Shown here: piece by piece, positions 33,201-45,049 of the stretch
Layout of the letters: each line of letters opens with the position of its first letter
Numbering within the stretch: position 1 is the first letter of the stretch
Assembly: GCA_963682055.1 (NCBI GenBank)
Contig: OY821745.1
Coordinates: forward strand, 29,633,342-29,697,341
Length of the DNA: 64,000 nucleotides
Origin: Primula veris
Lineage: Eukaryota > Streptophyta > Magnoliopsida > Ericales > Primulaceae
Direction of reading: 5' to 3'
Position numbers and translations under genes: made by a program
Notes under the pieces: generated by a model
Told to the model about the DNA's origin: nothing
The model's database searches: none
What the model saw: only the letters and a program-made list of their open reading frames with translations

Positions 33201-36200
33201 CTTTTCTAGCCTTTTTAGGTGAGATCCGGCCTCCTCCTTTATGTCCGCAAACTATTTTCTCTTTTGGATTTGATTGAGTCTCAAATGTTTGCCTATTTGG
33301 TGGTAGCACTTTTACACTCGGGGTCTTGACTAGAGTTGAGGCGGGTTTATCCGTCGTGGTTATTAGTGTGGGCATGGGCAGTTTTTGAGCTTCTTGACCA
33401 GTAGGTTTGACTAGATCGAGTAATAAAAGTGTGTTGGCACCTCGGTCGCAACTACAATAGCAGATTGGATGGGATACTCTCTAGGCTCTTTTGCCTCTAT
33501 TTACTGTCTGGTATGTTGCCGCCTCTTTCTCTTGTGTCTTGACATGAGTTTGTTTTCTTGCTTATACCAAACAGGGCCGTTTAGTCTGTGTATCAGATCT
33601 GTCAGATGTAATTCTGTAGCTTTATTGATGTTTTATGTGACGTGACTATGTCTCGACTTTTGATTACGAGTATTGACGGAGCTTATCGTTGTAGTGTTAT
33701 CGTTCGCAACTCGGTAGAGTTTTGGCTATGATTGGTAATTTGGGAACTGCGATTGAGTGGCTAAATTTGACTATTTTAGTGTGAGGTCGGCGCCTTTAGG
33801 TTTTTTGTCATGACTAGCCTTATTAGATCGGGTTTGCACTCCGATAGTGCTTTGTTGAGCTGTTGGCAAATTTTCTTTTGGTCACTTTATGCGGATGGTG
33901 TTGTACGGTGCGTTCATTTGCGATTATCCTATTACTATTCGTACTTTGTTTGGTGCACTCGACAATATTTCAGTACTACGTTTTCGTGAGAGTTGAGATT
34001 TTTTATGTTGTATTTTACGTCTTTTTGGCTTAGTTTTATCGTCTGTCTAGGGTTGGATAAGTTGTGTGTGGTTTTAGGGGTTGGTGGGTATGTTGACACC
34101 ATTTATGCTTCTATATTATTTCAATTTGCTTAGCCCGCGGAGCTTGTTCCAAGGGCACTGAAACTATGTAATTCCGCCCGTTGTTATCAATAATAATGAG
34201 CGTTTGATAAAAAAAAATAAAAAAATAGTGTGTTGTTGAATAAATAAATAAAAAAATCATATCAAACAATTGACACACCGCTATATTAGAAATTTTACTA
34301 TTTAGACACCAACATATAGAAAATCAACAATTTAGTACACCAAGTCACCAACCTACCAAGTTTCACTAATATATAAAAGTTCATATTTAAGTATTGGTAT
34401 ACCATTTGTCCGATTATATACAAATTGGGTCTCAGTAGTTAGTACACAAACATAATCAAACAATCAGTACAAAACTTTTTAAGTGGAATTTTCGTCAGTG
34501 GTATACTGTTTGTCCAGTTTTGTATATAGATTATGTCTAAATTATGCATGTTAATAGCTTGGTGTACTAATTGTTAAAAGTCGATGGTACATAGAAGGGA
34601 TTTTTTCCCTGTTTGATATGACAGTTTCGGGTTCAGTATGATGTTTTGATCTAAGTGTAGCGCCCTTTTGGAGATATGTGTTTTGAGTTTCTCTTTCGTT
34701 CATGCAAAATCATTAACATTTATTTAATTTACTAATATGATTCTTTATAAAAAATAGGAAGTGATGCAATTCTACTTGGTGCTGAAACTTTGCGTGGATT
34801 ATACCCTGTCGAGACTATTTCTATTGTTGGGAAAATTTGTGCTGAGGTAAACCTATTTCAGCTTTAATTCATCCTGAATATATGTAGGTCTCATTTTTAT
34901 TTAACCCCCCTAATGTTTTATCTCTTGTGATGGTAATTGTGATTGAAGAAAAAAAAGATGCCGGCTTAAAACTTGAAGGATAATCTTCTTGGATTCTTTT
35001 ACTCCTTTTCTTTGGGGAAAACTTACAAGACTACATTGAAATGCAGGCGGAGAAAGTTTTTAACCAGGACTTGTATTTCAAAAGGACTGTCAAATATGTC
35101 GGAGAACCAATGAGTCATTTGGAATCCATTGCTTCTTCTGCGGTATTTAAACTTGAATATGCTGCAATTTGTCTTTTAACCTTTGTTTTGTTTTTCTGGC
35201 TGCCCCATTAATTATTAAAGATTTTTTTTTCACTTCTCAATTAGGTACGAGCTGCCATCAAGGTGAAGGCTTCTGTTCTTATTTGCTTCACCTCATCTGG
35301 GAGGGCTGCAAGGTATGAAGCCTCTGCCTAATAATAGTTATATGCTTTTAGCTGTTGACACTTACTAATTCATGTTAAGTCATGATGACAAGACTTAAAA
35401 CTCGTTTGCACACATATACAGATTAATTGCCAAGTATAGGCCAACAATGCCGGTTATATCAGTTGTTATTCCTCGGCTTAAGACAAATCAACTCAAATGG
35501 AGTTTCACCGGTGCATTTGAGGTATGCTGATCTCTGAGTTAATTTCACGTCTTATTTGACAAACAAGTCCTGCGGGAGTTGGTGATTATATTTTTCTTTT
35601 ACTTTCCCTCTTCCTCTTCAACTCTTGTTCAGATGATTAACAATCTTTCTTTTTTCAGGCAAGACAGTCACTAATAGTCAGAGGTCTTTTCCCCATGCTT
35701 GCTGATCCTCGCCATCCTGTAAGTCCATTCGCCCTTTCAGCAAAATTTATAGTTTTTGCTCATTGATCAGTAATTTAAGTGGCATACTGCATACAGAGAA
35801 ATGATTTGATATTGTAGAGAATCCTTGAAGAAAAGTTTTCATTCACTTTTTGTACTTCCATTCGAACTTTAGCACGAGAGTAAACAATTTTCCACTTGAC
35901 CGAAACTTTTGGAATGAAGAAACTATATTTTTTTCCATTTTTCATTTTGTTTTAAAAATCTCATGAATCAAAAGGCTCAAAGATGCTTTGCGGAAAAGCT
36001 TACTTTTCTAATGAAGATCTTGCAAAATAGTTAAGCTTCATATCACGCAACTTCATGTTTATAAATCACTGGTGTTTCACAGGCTGAGACAACAAATTCG
36101 ACAAACGAGTCAGTTTTGAAGGTCGCACTCGATTATGGGAAGACGTCAGGGGTAATAAAGTCACATGACCGAGTGGTTATTTGCCAGAAAGTTGGAGATG

Positions 36201-36235
36201 CATCTGTTGTCAAGATTATAGAACTCGAGGACTAG
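27236..36235 (+). CDS. Cytosolic pyruvate kinase, 16 exons
   Basis: Transfers phosphate from phosphoenolpyruvate to ADP, the last step of glycolysis. Exons: 27236-27307, 27834-27930, 29697-29794, 30361-30516, 30663-30740, 30902-31033, 31207-31287, 31384-31455, 31582-31671, 32534-32678, 34758-34846, 35047-35142, 35245-35312, 35422-35521, 35659-35718, 36083-36235. All borders are GT-AG and the joined frame gives 528 residues with no transit peptide, the expected cytosolic length. Start: MQTNHH with [17 protein letters not shown], typical of plant cytosolic enzymes. Catalytic region: [13 protein letters not shown] (30-42), [11 protein letters not shown] (55-65), [10 protein letters not shown] (K257, E259) and [12 protein letters not shown] (278-289). 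The C-terminal domain ends KIIELED. The motifs FDFSWG and RGNLG replace the textbook NFSHG and RGDLG; I recall the same in other plant cytosolic isoforms. Intron 2 (1.8 kb) and intron 10 (2.1 kb) are swollen by repeats. Confidence 0.95.
27591..27715. repeat. 52-base tandem repeat in pyruvate kinase intron 1
   Basis: Units begin at 27591, 27643 and 27695 (partial), with ATTG(T/A/G)TTAGCTT and TATTGAGATTGTGATTTGAA. The intron's splice sites are unaffected. Confidence 0.85.
28078..28193. repeat. Direct repeat in pyruvate kinase intron 2, left copy
   Basis: About 115 bases that recur at 28834-28957 with high identity. They share AACAACTAGTACACCAAGTT and GTGAAAGTTCACAATTTAGT. More diverged relatives lie at 29215-29310, 34280-34520 and 57590-57740. 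Confidence 0.85.
28834..28957. repeat. Direct repeat in pyruvate kinase intron 2, right copy
   Basis: Partner of 28078-28193. The 650 bases between them include a palindromic MITE-like stretch (about 28440-28790) with repeated TTTAATACC(T/A)TGTACAAT and GGTACTA blocks in opposite orientations. Confidence 0.8.
32836..34255 (+). mobile_element. LINE-style non-coding insertion in pyruvate kinase intron 10
   Basis: The 1420-base segment is flanked by a perfect 16-base direct repeat ATCATATCAAACAATT (32820-32835 and 34256-34271) and ends in an A-rich tail (34208-34255). A long target duplication plus an A-tail is the mark of insertion by LINE-type target-primed reverse transcription. The 5' part (32925-33180) is unusually C- and T-rich with two near-copies of a CATCTCCCACCTCAACCCTT block. 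The rest is G/T-rich with no ORF above about 60 codons. The 3' end TTGTTATCAATAATAATGAG plus a T-rich stop resembles plant LINE tails. Confidence 0.85.
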
Positions 36236-37909
36236 AAAAATTCTGTATTTTCCGAAACCTTTTGTGTGATTCCATCAAATACTTCTGTTCTTATAAAATC
36301 CAGTATTTAGTTCCACTGATTCGTACTCATCTATACAAGGTGAGAATATTATTTTTTATTTTATATTATGTAATATTTCTAGGAAAATACCGGTATTTCG
36401 TCCAAAAATAAATCTGAGAGTGGTCTCTTGGGCCTTTCTTTTATTTTACTTCATCGTTTTTAGTTATATCGTATTTGTCTCTGCATCTTTGATCCCAGTA
36501 AATTAATCGTGAAATGGTGTATGATCTGGTACATGTTCTAGATCGAACGTGTCAATAGTTTGCTGGAGGCTAGTCGAGACGGTGCTAGCACTTTCCTCAT
36601 CTATCTCACTAGGATTTACGAATTAGGATCTGTTTCCACCTGATCTGATTCATTTCCTTTACGTTCCTTTCTCCAGTGTTTCCAGGAACAGCAAGATTAA
36701 TCTTTCTGTTTCGTTCAACAGGTAATCGTGAATGTTCACATTTATTTTGAAATTATGTCGAAGAAGAAGAAGTAAAAACACAGGAGACGCTATTTATTGT
36801 ATCGAGTGTGTTTGCCTCATCAGACTGCTATGGAAACCATGTGGGTAAATTAGAACTTACCAAGTGCCGTGATAGATATATCTCCAATTCTAATGGAACA
36901 TGTTTATCAGCTAATAGCAATTTAGCATATGAAGCTTGGTTATGCAACTGTCTTAACCTTCATGTAGAAAGTTAGAAAAAACCAGTTGTATCAGCACACA
37001 CATGTAATTAGCTAGAAGATGAAAAAGAAAAGATACATATAATGGTAAAAGTAGATAAATGTTTTATCCCGTCGGCTTGTTCTCCTCGTCCGTTGCAATG
37101 CTTTCCACGACCTTGTCCCCTTCCTGACGGGCACATGTCTGAACTACGATATCCGATGGCATTACGAATTACTTGCTCTTAATATTCTCGGTTAATTAGG
37201 CTTGGCATCATGCTAATTAAATTTCTCTTCCCCGTTATCCTTCTGTGTGCACACAAATATTATGACGAGGGATAAAAAAAAAAAGACATCAACCAAGTCT
37301 GAGATGAAGACATGTCTTGTCTGATTGCAGTTTCTAAGCAAATAAGCTGGACTTTACGTGTTTTGTAAAAACAAAAAAAGAACCAGGTTCGTCGAACTTA
37401 AAAGATTATAGCTTTTTCAGGGCAGAAATCCAGAAAAACTTAGTTTCCAATTGACCAACCAAATCCCGTCCAGCTTTTGCGCAAAAAAAGCAAAAGAATT
37501 AAGCTTAAAAGTTGTAACCATACAAGGACTGGACGACTGGAAAACTCCCAATTAAAAGTCGCAGCCTAAGTGCTTATTCTTTGGCTTTCATTATGTTGTA
37601 GATTAAGTCTGTAAATCTAATTATTGGGAGTAAATTTTATAAAGTTCTTTCTAATCCCAATATTTAGGCTATTGAAGGAAAGGGAGAAAATCATTACACA
37701 GCCTGGTCGTATTTTCCATTTTTCATCGGGACATCAGTATGTACTTTTCATGAGAACATTTGAAAGTGGTCTGCTCAATTTACTGTGAGTCCGTGACAAA
37801 TGCTATGTGGATATTCGTTTTGGACCCTAATGATTACAAACGAACTATATGGAGCTTGGGTCACCTGTCCTGAGCCGTTACATGATCTGCTTCGGCTCTC
37901 TTTCTATCT
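36236..37909. other. Region after pyruvate kinase
   Basis: Starts with the pyruvate kinase 3' UTR. A 32-codon minus ORF (37162-37064, beginning MPSDIVVQTC and ending ENKPTG) has coding-like composition and could be an exon of the neighbouring minus-strand gene, but I found no acceptor that keeps its frame. Confidence 0.4.
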
Positions 37910-38628
37910 TCATCTTCTTCGTAACCTTCCTCCTTTAGCTTCAGTTCTTGCATCATTTGCCTTCCTTTGCTCGGGGTTTTGATACTTCTCCTTAAAAGAA
38001 AAACAACAAATATTTTTTTATATACTCAAGTTTTTAAACAAAAAGAATTAGAAGCTGTAAACCTTGGGTGATCCGCTAATCTCTTGCTTCTCACCAACAA
38101 AGAAATCCATACCCCGTTTTGCAGTATCGCCAATTTTTTCAACGAGATTATATTTTCCTTCCTTGGCTTTGTTCTCAATTGGTAGCTTTTTATCATTTGC
38201 ACCATCATTTTTCTTCTCAATCAATTTTTTGTCTACAGCAGAGAATTTGTATTCGGGCACTCTTAGATCTGCTTTTTCTTTAACTTCTTTCGCATTTTCC
38301 TCTGCTATTAAGTGCTGACTCTCTTGTGTTTTCTCAGCTGCATAGTGTTTTATTCTTTAGTTAACAAAACAGTTTTTTGAGTTTTTCTAACATAAACATC
38401 ATAACTTTCAAAACTGAACTTCATTGTTAAAGCCAGTTCCTTGTTGAAAGTTAATTTAAATTTAAGCTTTTCGAGAGCATGAATATCGTTAAAGGTTACA
38501 ACTGGTATATTTTCTAATGATTGTACTTCAATTGAAGGTTTACTAACACGACAATTTCTTCTCACCATGAATGCATAATCATCATAGCATGGAGTAAATT
38601 TGTACCTACGTTTTGTTGGAAAATTCAT
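37910..38628 (-). CDS. Tentative Lys/Glu-rich (LEA-like?) protein, 3 exons
   Basis: A possible model with exons (minus) 38628-38406, 38337-38063 and 37990-37910 keeps one frame through two GT-AG introns and gives 192 residues. Exon 1 (MNFPTKRRYKFTPCYDDY...) is mixed and basic. Exon 2 is strongly hydrophilic: AEKTQESQHLIAEENAKEVK, then KKLIEKKNDGANDKKL and VEKIGDTAKRGMDFF. Exon 3 is short and basic, ending RLRRR. The Lys/Glu-rich exon resembles late-embryogenesis-abundant proteins in composition only. The first intron would be just 68 bases, near the lower limit for plants, so the join of exons 1 and 2 is the weakest point. It may instead be two genes or a relic. Confidence 0.35.
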
Positions 38629-39387
38629 TCCTTAAGCCTTAAGGGTTGATATAATCAACTTCAGCCCCAACTTATAAAGCAAACATTAACCGTAAACATT
38701 TCATAGAAACCAATTTTAATTCATAAACACATTTTTTCCAACGCGTTTTAACATATTTCTTATTAACTCTTACCCATCTTTCCGTCGAGGGTCGTCTTCA
38801 ATTAGCTGCATGGACACCTCCTAATTATAGGAATAAGAACCCTGCTTTTTCTAAAATTTTGACGTAAAATTTTGGGACTTTATTCAGTGACGAGTTTGAA
38901 TTTTTGGTTCCCAAAACACAATTGCTACCAAGACTAATTAATAATTAGTACTGTATGCAACACACTAGCTAGCGGCACTAAAAAAATAATTTCAGTTACC
39001 AACCTTTAACTTTTCAAAACCGGTGTTAAATTGATTGTCCCTGAATGTCAGTTAGTGGCGAAGCCAGAACTTTAAATTACGGGGTTAAAATATTAACAAA
39101 AGAAAAAAAGTTAAAATTAAGAAAAACAAAACTGCAAAAGGTCAAAAATTGTTATTTAATTTACAATCGACTCATACGGTCGTTCAAATCTTGAAAGCGA
39201 TGCATAATAATATCGTTCGACAAACTTTGAAATATATATTTTTCAACATAAACTACTAAATCATATAAATAAGAAAAAAAATCAATGAAGTTTACTTAAG
39301 TTACAAAATGAAACAACAATTTTATTTGAAATAAACTAAAATAACTCAAACAGTAAGTTTATACAACTTAATTTATACATATAAATA

Positions 39388-39624
39388 TTCTATCTGTTCC
39401 TATTTAATTGTTCACTATGAAACTACGTGCAATTTTGACCGTCCAAGAACTTGTATCAAAATTGTCGGAATAAATTTTTTCAAAAGTTGATCATATAGTT
39501 CAAATGTTAAATTTTATGATTAGATTTTAAAAAAAAAATCATTTCGACAATTTTGATACAAGTTATAAGTCGGTCAAAATTGCACGTAGTTTCGTATTGG
39601 ACAATTAAATGAGGACGGAGGGAG
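39388..39624. mobile_element. Stowaway-type MITE
   Basis: The 237-base segment is an almost complete palindrome. The left arm includes AAACTACGTGCAATTTTGAC and the right arm its complement. The right end reads GGACGGAGGGAG and the left end is a decayed CTCCCTCCGTCC. TA lies on both sides (39386-39387 and 39625-39626). TA duplication and this terminus identify Stowaway (Tc1/mariner-like) MITEs. Half of another copy lies at 63480-63606. Confidence 0.85.
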
Positions 39625-40648
39625 TAGCAAGCTAGACATTCTGTAAACAACCTACTAAACAACTAACTAATTTAAAAGCCACAATTGATTTATACATATT
39701 TCATTAAGAATTTATCTTAATAAAAAACTAACTAAATTTTTCCAAAATTATACAGTACCTAGTTTTTCCTAATAAAATGCTATTAAAAAGTAACCTAACT
39801 TTTTTAATTAATTAACAATTGTTAAGCAAATAAGGATAGAATCAATAAAGTAGAGTAAATTATTAATTTTTGCAAACTAGTTAAATAGTTATGATAAAAA
39901 AGAAAGACTAAGAAATAGGGAAAAAAAACAGTTGTGGCTCCAACTTAACTTGTGTTGAGAGTTACAGTTATGACTGGTTATCGTATAAGTGATTGAGTTT
40001 GACTTTTGTTTGTGTTAAGGTCGTCGCTTATATAGAGAGAGAATTTTGTGTATGTATAATACAAACTGTCTATTAAAATGTAATGGTAATTTTGTAATTA
40101 ACTTAATAGCACAGGGGTATTTTGGTAAATTTTATATGAAAGTCAGGGGGTCAGCTAACCCGCCTAGACTTATAGTAGTTCCGCCCATGATTTCATCAAT
40201 AATTTATTAACAGAATTTGTTACTATTATATTGCTAAAATTTAATAAAACTTATATAATCAACATTTTTTTAAAAATAAACTGATGGTAAATGAACTTGT
40301 AGTGAGGTACGTTTTAGTTTGTTTGAATAAGTGCCTATGAGGACATGCAAGGGGTCCAAAAAGAAATTATAAATATTGTGGGGTGGCTAAATAGAATTTG
40401 TTATTTTTCGGGGGTTACAAAATGTTTCTAAATTAATTAAGAATTTATTTACGAAAGAATTGTCTTCTTTTTTTAATAAATTGTGAAGCTGTGACGGCAT
40501 ATATTCATCTCTATGGACCTCTGCTCTTGTGACACGTCTCTATATGTAGTCATAAGACTGCTACGTGCTGGTCTGAGGTGTTTATGATGTATATATACAC
40601 CTGCATGCAAGTAATGTATCGTCGCTGTTTTTTATTACATTTTTTATC

Positions 40649-40726
40649 ATATTTAAAATAATTATCATCATTTTTATATGTTTAATTATATTTAAGATAA
40701 TTATCATCATTTTTATATGTTTAGAA
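40649..40726. repeat. 39-base tandem duplication
   Basis: Two units, starting at 40649 and 40688, share ATATTTAA(A/G)ATAATTATCA and CATTTTTATATGTTTA. Confidence 0.85.
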
Positions 40727-41564
40727 TAATAGTTTAACTTTATATATTTTTCAGGTTGTCTATCAAATTTATTATCCTAACTAAATATTATTATATTTTA
40801 ATATACTTCTATCAATTTTTTTAAGCCAAATTAATTTAATATATCAACCACATTAAATAACTTACAAATTTTCTGGTATTTAAAGTAAAAAGTACACTTT
40901 TACAACTTATAAGTAAACTTTTTGATTTATACAAATTATCAATTTTTTTAATCAATTTTTCTATCAAAACTATACAACTCATCTTTTTATTATTTTATTA
41001 ATTTATATGTGAAAAGTACAAATAAAAAAGAGATAATAAGAGAAAATTAAGATAAAGAAATTATTATTTTAATTATAAGAGAACATCTTGATCCCTTATA
41101 TTTGAGTGATATTTGAGTTCATGTAAATTTAACTTAATGTATAAGTAAACTGATACATATACAATTTTAAAATAATTTAATCATATTTAAGATAAATGGT
41201 TCATATAAGTAAACTGATACGTTAGCCTCAATGCGATTAACATGAAAGTCAAGATAATACACAACAAATTTCAACAAAGTGAAGTCATTATATGGACTAT
41301 GATATACCATGATATTTAGTGCGATTAACGTAAAAAAAAACAAAATAACGCACATATGACTTTTAAATGCAGTGACAACAAAATACTACACAGAGAAATA
41401 AGAAAACTGATGCGTATATAATTTTAGAACAATCTCTTCATATTTAAGATAAATGAGTTCTATAAGAAAATTGATGGGTTTGCTCTAAGAATTTATGTTT
41501 AAAGGGGATGGATTTTATGTGGCATTTTATTTTGTTTTATCATGCAGGATAACGGTAGAATTTG

Positions 41565-41597
<33 letters not shown>

Positions 41598-43735
41598 ATT
41601 AAATTATAAAACACATGGTAAAAGATCGCTTTTATATTATTAGCATAATGCTGCAAGGAAATTAGGTCGGCGGAGGGTACTGTGATACAAATTTGTCAGG
41701 GGAAATTTCATTTGTGAAAAAAAATATTGAGTTTTGATATTGTAAGGTTTTCACGAAAAATAAAATAAAAATTAGTGTATCATTTGGCAGTCTTTCCAAG
41801 TTAAGTTTTGAAAATGGTTACCTTGATATAATTTAAGAGCAGATAATTATCTTCAATATGCTAATTGTGAATTGTCTAATGAATAACTTTTATTAAATCT
41901 AACTTATTACTTACTCTTCTTCAACTCGACATATCAGCATTGACATCATAATTAATTTGTAATATACTAATATGTACATCAACATCTAAGATAATCCTTC
42001 GAAATTGACGTGTCGTCATCATAACAGTTGACATGTTTGTATCTCTCTTTCTCACCCGATCTCAATTCTTAAAACGAGTCTATATTTGAATTAAACGGAG
42101 GCTAGCTTCCTAGCTTATGAGGTTGGCAGGTTATGCGAGATTAATCGGATTAGATGAGGATTAGATGGGATTAGCCGTTAAGTAGCCAATTTCTACCGAG
42201 AACCGGCCTTAATTACGTATTTTAGAACCTTGCTCATGGTGATTGATCAATTTATCATGAAATTGTAACATGCATATTTCAAGACGTGGTTAAAGGTCAT
42301 TTTCAACAAATATACCAAATGTTAATTAGAGTAGTTGAGCCGGCAAAGCATGCGTGTGTGAACTTTACTTGTACTGTTTTAATTTGCATATTAATTATAT
42401 ATATACCGAATGTTTAATAACACGCTTGTTTGGATACGAAGCTTCTGATGATGCAACCTCTCTTCAGTTTTTTGCCCTTTTCTTTTTATTGACTTTTGTA
42501 CACATTGCCTTCATTCTTCATAAAAATACAAAAAGAAAGGATTTACTCTTTCAGAATAACATAAATGAGAATATAGTGAAATACCCACAGAAAACATAAA
42601 TAATTTCTCACACCATTAATTTCTCTAGAAAAGTAGAATCTCTATACAAGAATAACGGGATCGGCATAAAATATTCTTAAGGAGCTTATTTCGAGATTAT
42701 TTCAAGTAGAGATTAATATATAAAAAAATATAAAAAATACTTAAATAAATGTTCCGCATAATAAAATATATATATATATATATATCTAATTTAACTAATT
42801 AACACAAATATTAAAGAGACAAATACAATTATGTATTAAGTCAAACACATAAATCCAAAGGAGTTGAAAAGTTATTAAACTAGCATATTCATGAATTTAA
42901 TAAAATTTAACTAAATACATATGTATTTGGAAAATTAAGTACATTTAGTCATCTAAAAGTTTATCTAAAACTTTTTTTTACATGTATAAATACAAGGTAT
43001 AATATAGTATAGATTTCCATTCACTTTTTCTATCTAAATCAAGTTTATACATTGACATCCAAAGTTGAACGTACTCAAATTACTGAAAAAATTCGAGTCG
43101 AGTTGTGCAAAATGTAACGACATATATATAATTTTACACATTTATTTAATTTATTTATATATTGAGATAAATTTATTAAATCGGGACTATAAAATATTAT
43201 AATAGGAAGACTATTCTTATCTTAAACTGATTTGGGTTAGGAACGATTATTTTTATTCTAAGCAGTTTCTACAGTAGCTTACTCACACCTTTTGCATTTA
43301 AAAACTGCATTACCCACCTAAAACTTTAGCTAATACACCATACCAAAGACAATAAATACAAAATACTTATAGAGGTACAAATGAATTAGGTGAACAAAAT
43401 AGTATTATTCTATAGATTATAATATTTTACCCAAATCAAGATTTTAGCTACTACAATTTCTTCTCCCAACTTTTCATAACATTGTTGAACGAAAAACCAT
43501 TTAAAACTTTTTAATAACATAAAATCAAACGCGGTTAGTTAATTAGAAAGCCGTAGCTAGGCGTGTGAAAAAGTGCAACAAATACAAAATTTCCATGAAA
43601 AAGACTCACCACCCTCTTCAAACACGCTTGAAAACCCTCCTTATAACCTAACACTTCACTTTCCATTTACAAACAAATACTTCTATCTCTTTATTTCTTT
43701 TACATTATTTCCAATATTTACAAGGAAAAAAAAAC

Positions 43736-44479
43736 ATGACTGACCATCCCCCAAGAATTCACCCCGTTCAAGATCCCGAGGCGCCACTACCACCTTCCAC
43801 AGCTCCCTTAGTCCCTCGTGGCGCCGTCAAGTCCGACCAACCACCCCTCGACCGCACCTTTCCAGTAACCCACTCAAAACACCCAAAAAAACGCCGAGGC
43901 TGCTTTTGCAGATGCCTATGTTGCACAATATGTTTTTTTCTGTTTTTCATCATGATCATCGCTGTATTATCCGCTGTATTCTACTTTGTTTTCCAGCCTA
44001 AAATCCCACAATACTCTGTTGACAGCATGAAAATCACTCAGTTTACCCCAAATCAAGATAATAGCCTCTCCGCCACGTTTAACGTGGTCATAACTGCTAG
44101 AAACCCGAATAAAAAAATCGGAATTTATTATCTAGGTGGGAGTAAGATAAAAGTTTTGTATTCAGGGACCACTCTGAGCGAGGGGTCCCTGCCAAAATTC
44201 TATCAGGGCCACAGGAACACTACAGTGCTCGATGTCGCCTTGGCAGGGCAGACTCAGGATGCGTCTGGCCTGCTCCAGTCGCTACAGACGGAACAACAAC
44301 AAACGGGTAGTATACCGTTGAAATTGAAAGTGAATGTTCCAGTGAGAGTTAAGGTCGGAGCGCTAAAGCTGATGAGGTGGATCTTTTTGGTTAGGTGCGA
44401 TGTAGAGGTTGATAATCTGGCTGCTAATAGCGCGATTAGAATAAAGAATAGCAAGTGCAAGTTTGGATTTAAGCTTTAA
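43736..44479 (+). CDS. NDR1/HIN1-like (NHL) LEA2-family membrane protein
   Basis: A single-exon gene of 247 residues. The proline-rich cytosolic N-terminus (1-50) leads to a basic cluster KKRRGCFCRCLCC (51-63) and one membrane helix (about 61-87). The rest is a LEA2/WHy-type beta domain with the NPNKKIGIYY motif (123-132), a Y-x-G-x-x-L strand, FYQGHRNTT (155-163), and a C-terminal basic strand ending KCKFGFKL. This is the layout of plant NHL proteins such as the NHL6 group, anchored in the plasma membrane and involved in pathogen and osmotic responses in known members. The Cys-rich patch next to the membrane could be acylated (inference). The start is the first ATG after an A-run leader; a TTATAAC box lies about 95 bases upstream. 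Lack of introns is normal for the family. Confidence 0.92.
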   Translation: MTDHPPRIHPVQDPEAPLPPSTAPLVPRGAVKSDQPPLDRTFPVTHSKHPKKRRGCFCRCLCCTICFFLFFIMIIAVLSAVFYFVFQPKIPQYSVDSMKITQFTPNQDNSLSATFNVVITARNPNKKIGIYYLGGSKIKVLYSGTTLSEGSLPKFYQGHRNTTVLDVALAGQTQDASGLLQSLQTEQQQTGSIPLKLKVNVPVRVKVGALKLMRWIFLVRCDVEVDNLAANSAIRIKNSKCKFGFKL

Positions 44480-45049
44480 TTTAGTTGTTTTATGGAGTAT
44501 CTGGTCTATTTCTTTGTAAATATGTCTTGATTTCTACTGCTGTCTTGTTTGAGGTCTGTATTATTACTTTTGTAGATAGACTGTGGCTAATTATCCTTCA
44601 TCTTGTAAGGAATACTACACATGAGTAATTTTTTATACAGTTAAATGAACGTCTTTTATTCAATTTTCCAGACATACTCGTTCCCTTTTTGAATTCTACT
44701 TATCTATTTATAACCATTATAACAAGTATAAGACTTGTAAATTGTAATGGTTGCTCATAAGAATATACTTACCAAATTAATACACAGAGATGTTACTTAA
44801 GAATATTGTAGATTTTATGTCACTAAAATACTGATTTGTCAATTACTGGGCATAACTTGAGATTTGAGATTGCCAATCCTTTCTGAGTGAATATTCAGTT
44901 CAATCAAAATTTCAATTGTAATTAAAGAAAAGAATAAAATACTCTTTTAAACCGGTACACATCCTTCAAATAAATAACAATGTTTAAACAAAGTTGCCAT
45001 ATTGCAACTTGAAACAAGAATTATCTTAAATTTTAACAACCAACACAAA
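44480..45049. other. Converging 3' ends
   Basis: Spacer between the NHL gene (+) and the At1g65710-like gene (-). It presumably holds both 3' UTRs; nothing else is seen. Confidence 0.5.

Larger units (their letters stand above)
38629..43735. other. Large AT-rich intergenic region with transposon remnants
   Basis: No gene is recognised over 5 kb. A segment from about 39053 (GTGGCGAAGCCAG) to 40190 (GTAGTTCCGCCCATG) looks like a decayed hAT-type element with a Stowaway nested in it. TA microsatellites lie at 41565-41592 and 42765-42785. Two related 70-base blocks occur near 41151 and 41409. Confidence 0.5.

Noticed and set aside
39053..40190. Complete hAT element around the nested Stowaway
   Set aside because: The ends resemble hAT termini, but no 8-base duplication could be matched.
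41565..42785. TA runs as origin or matrix-attachment sites
   Set aside because: They are plain microsatellites in AT-rich DNA with no further support.
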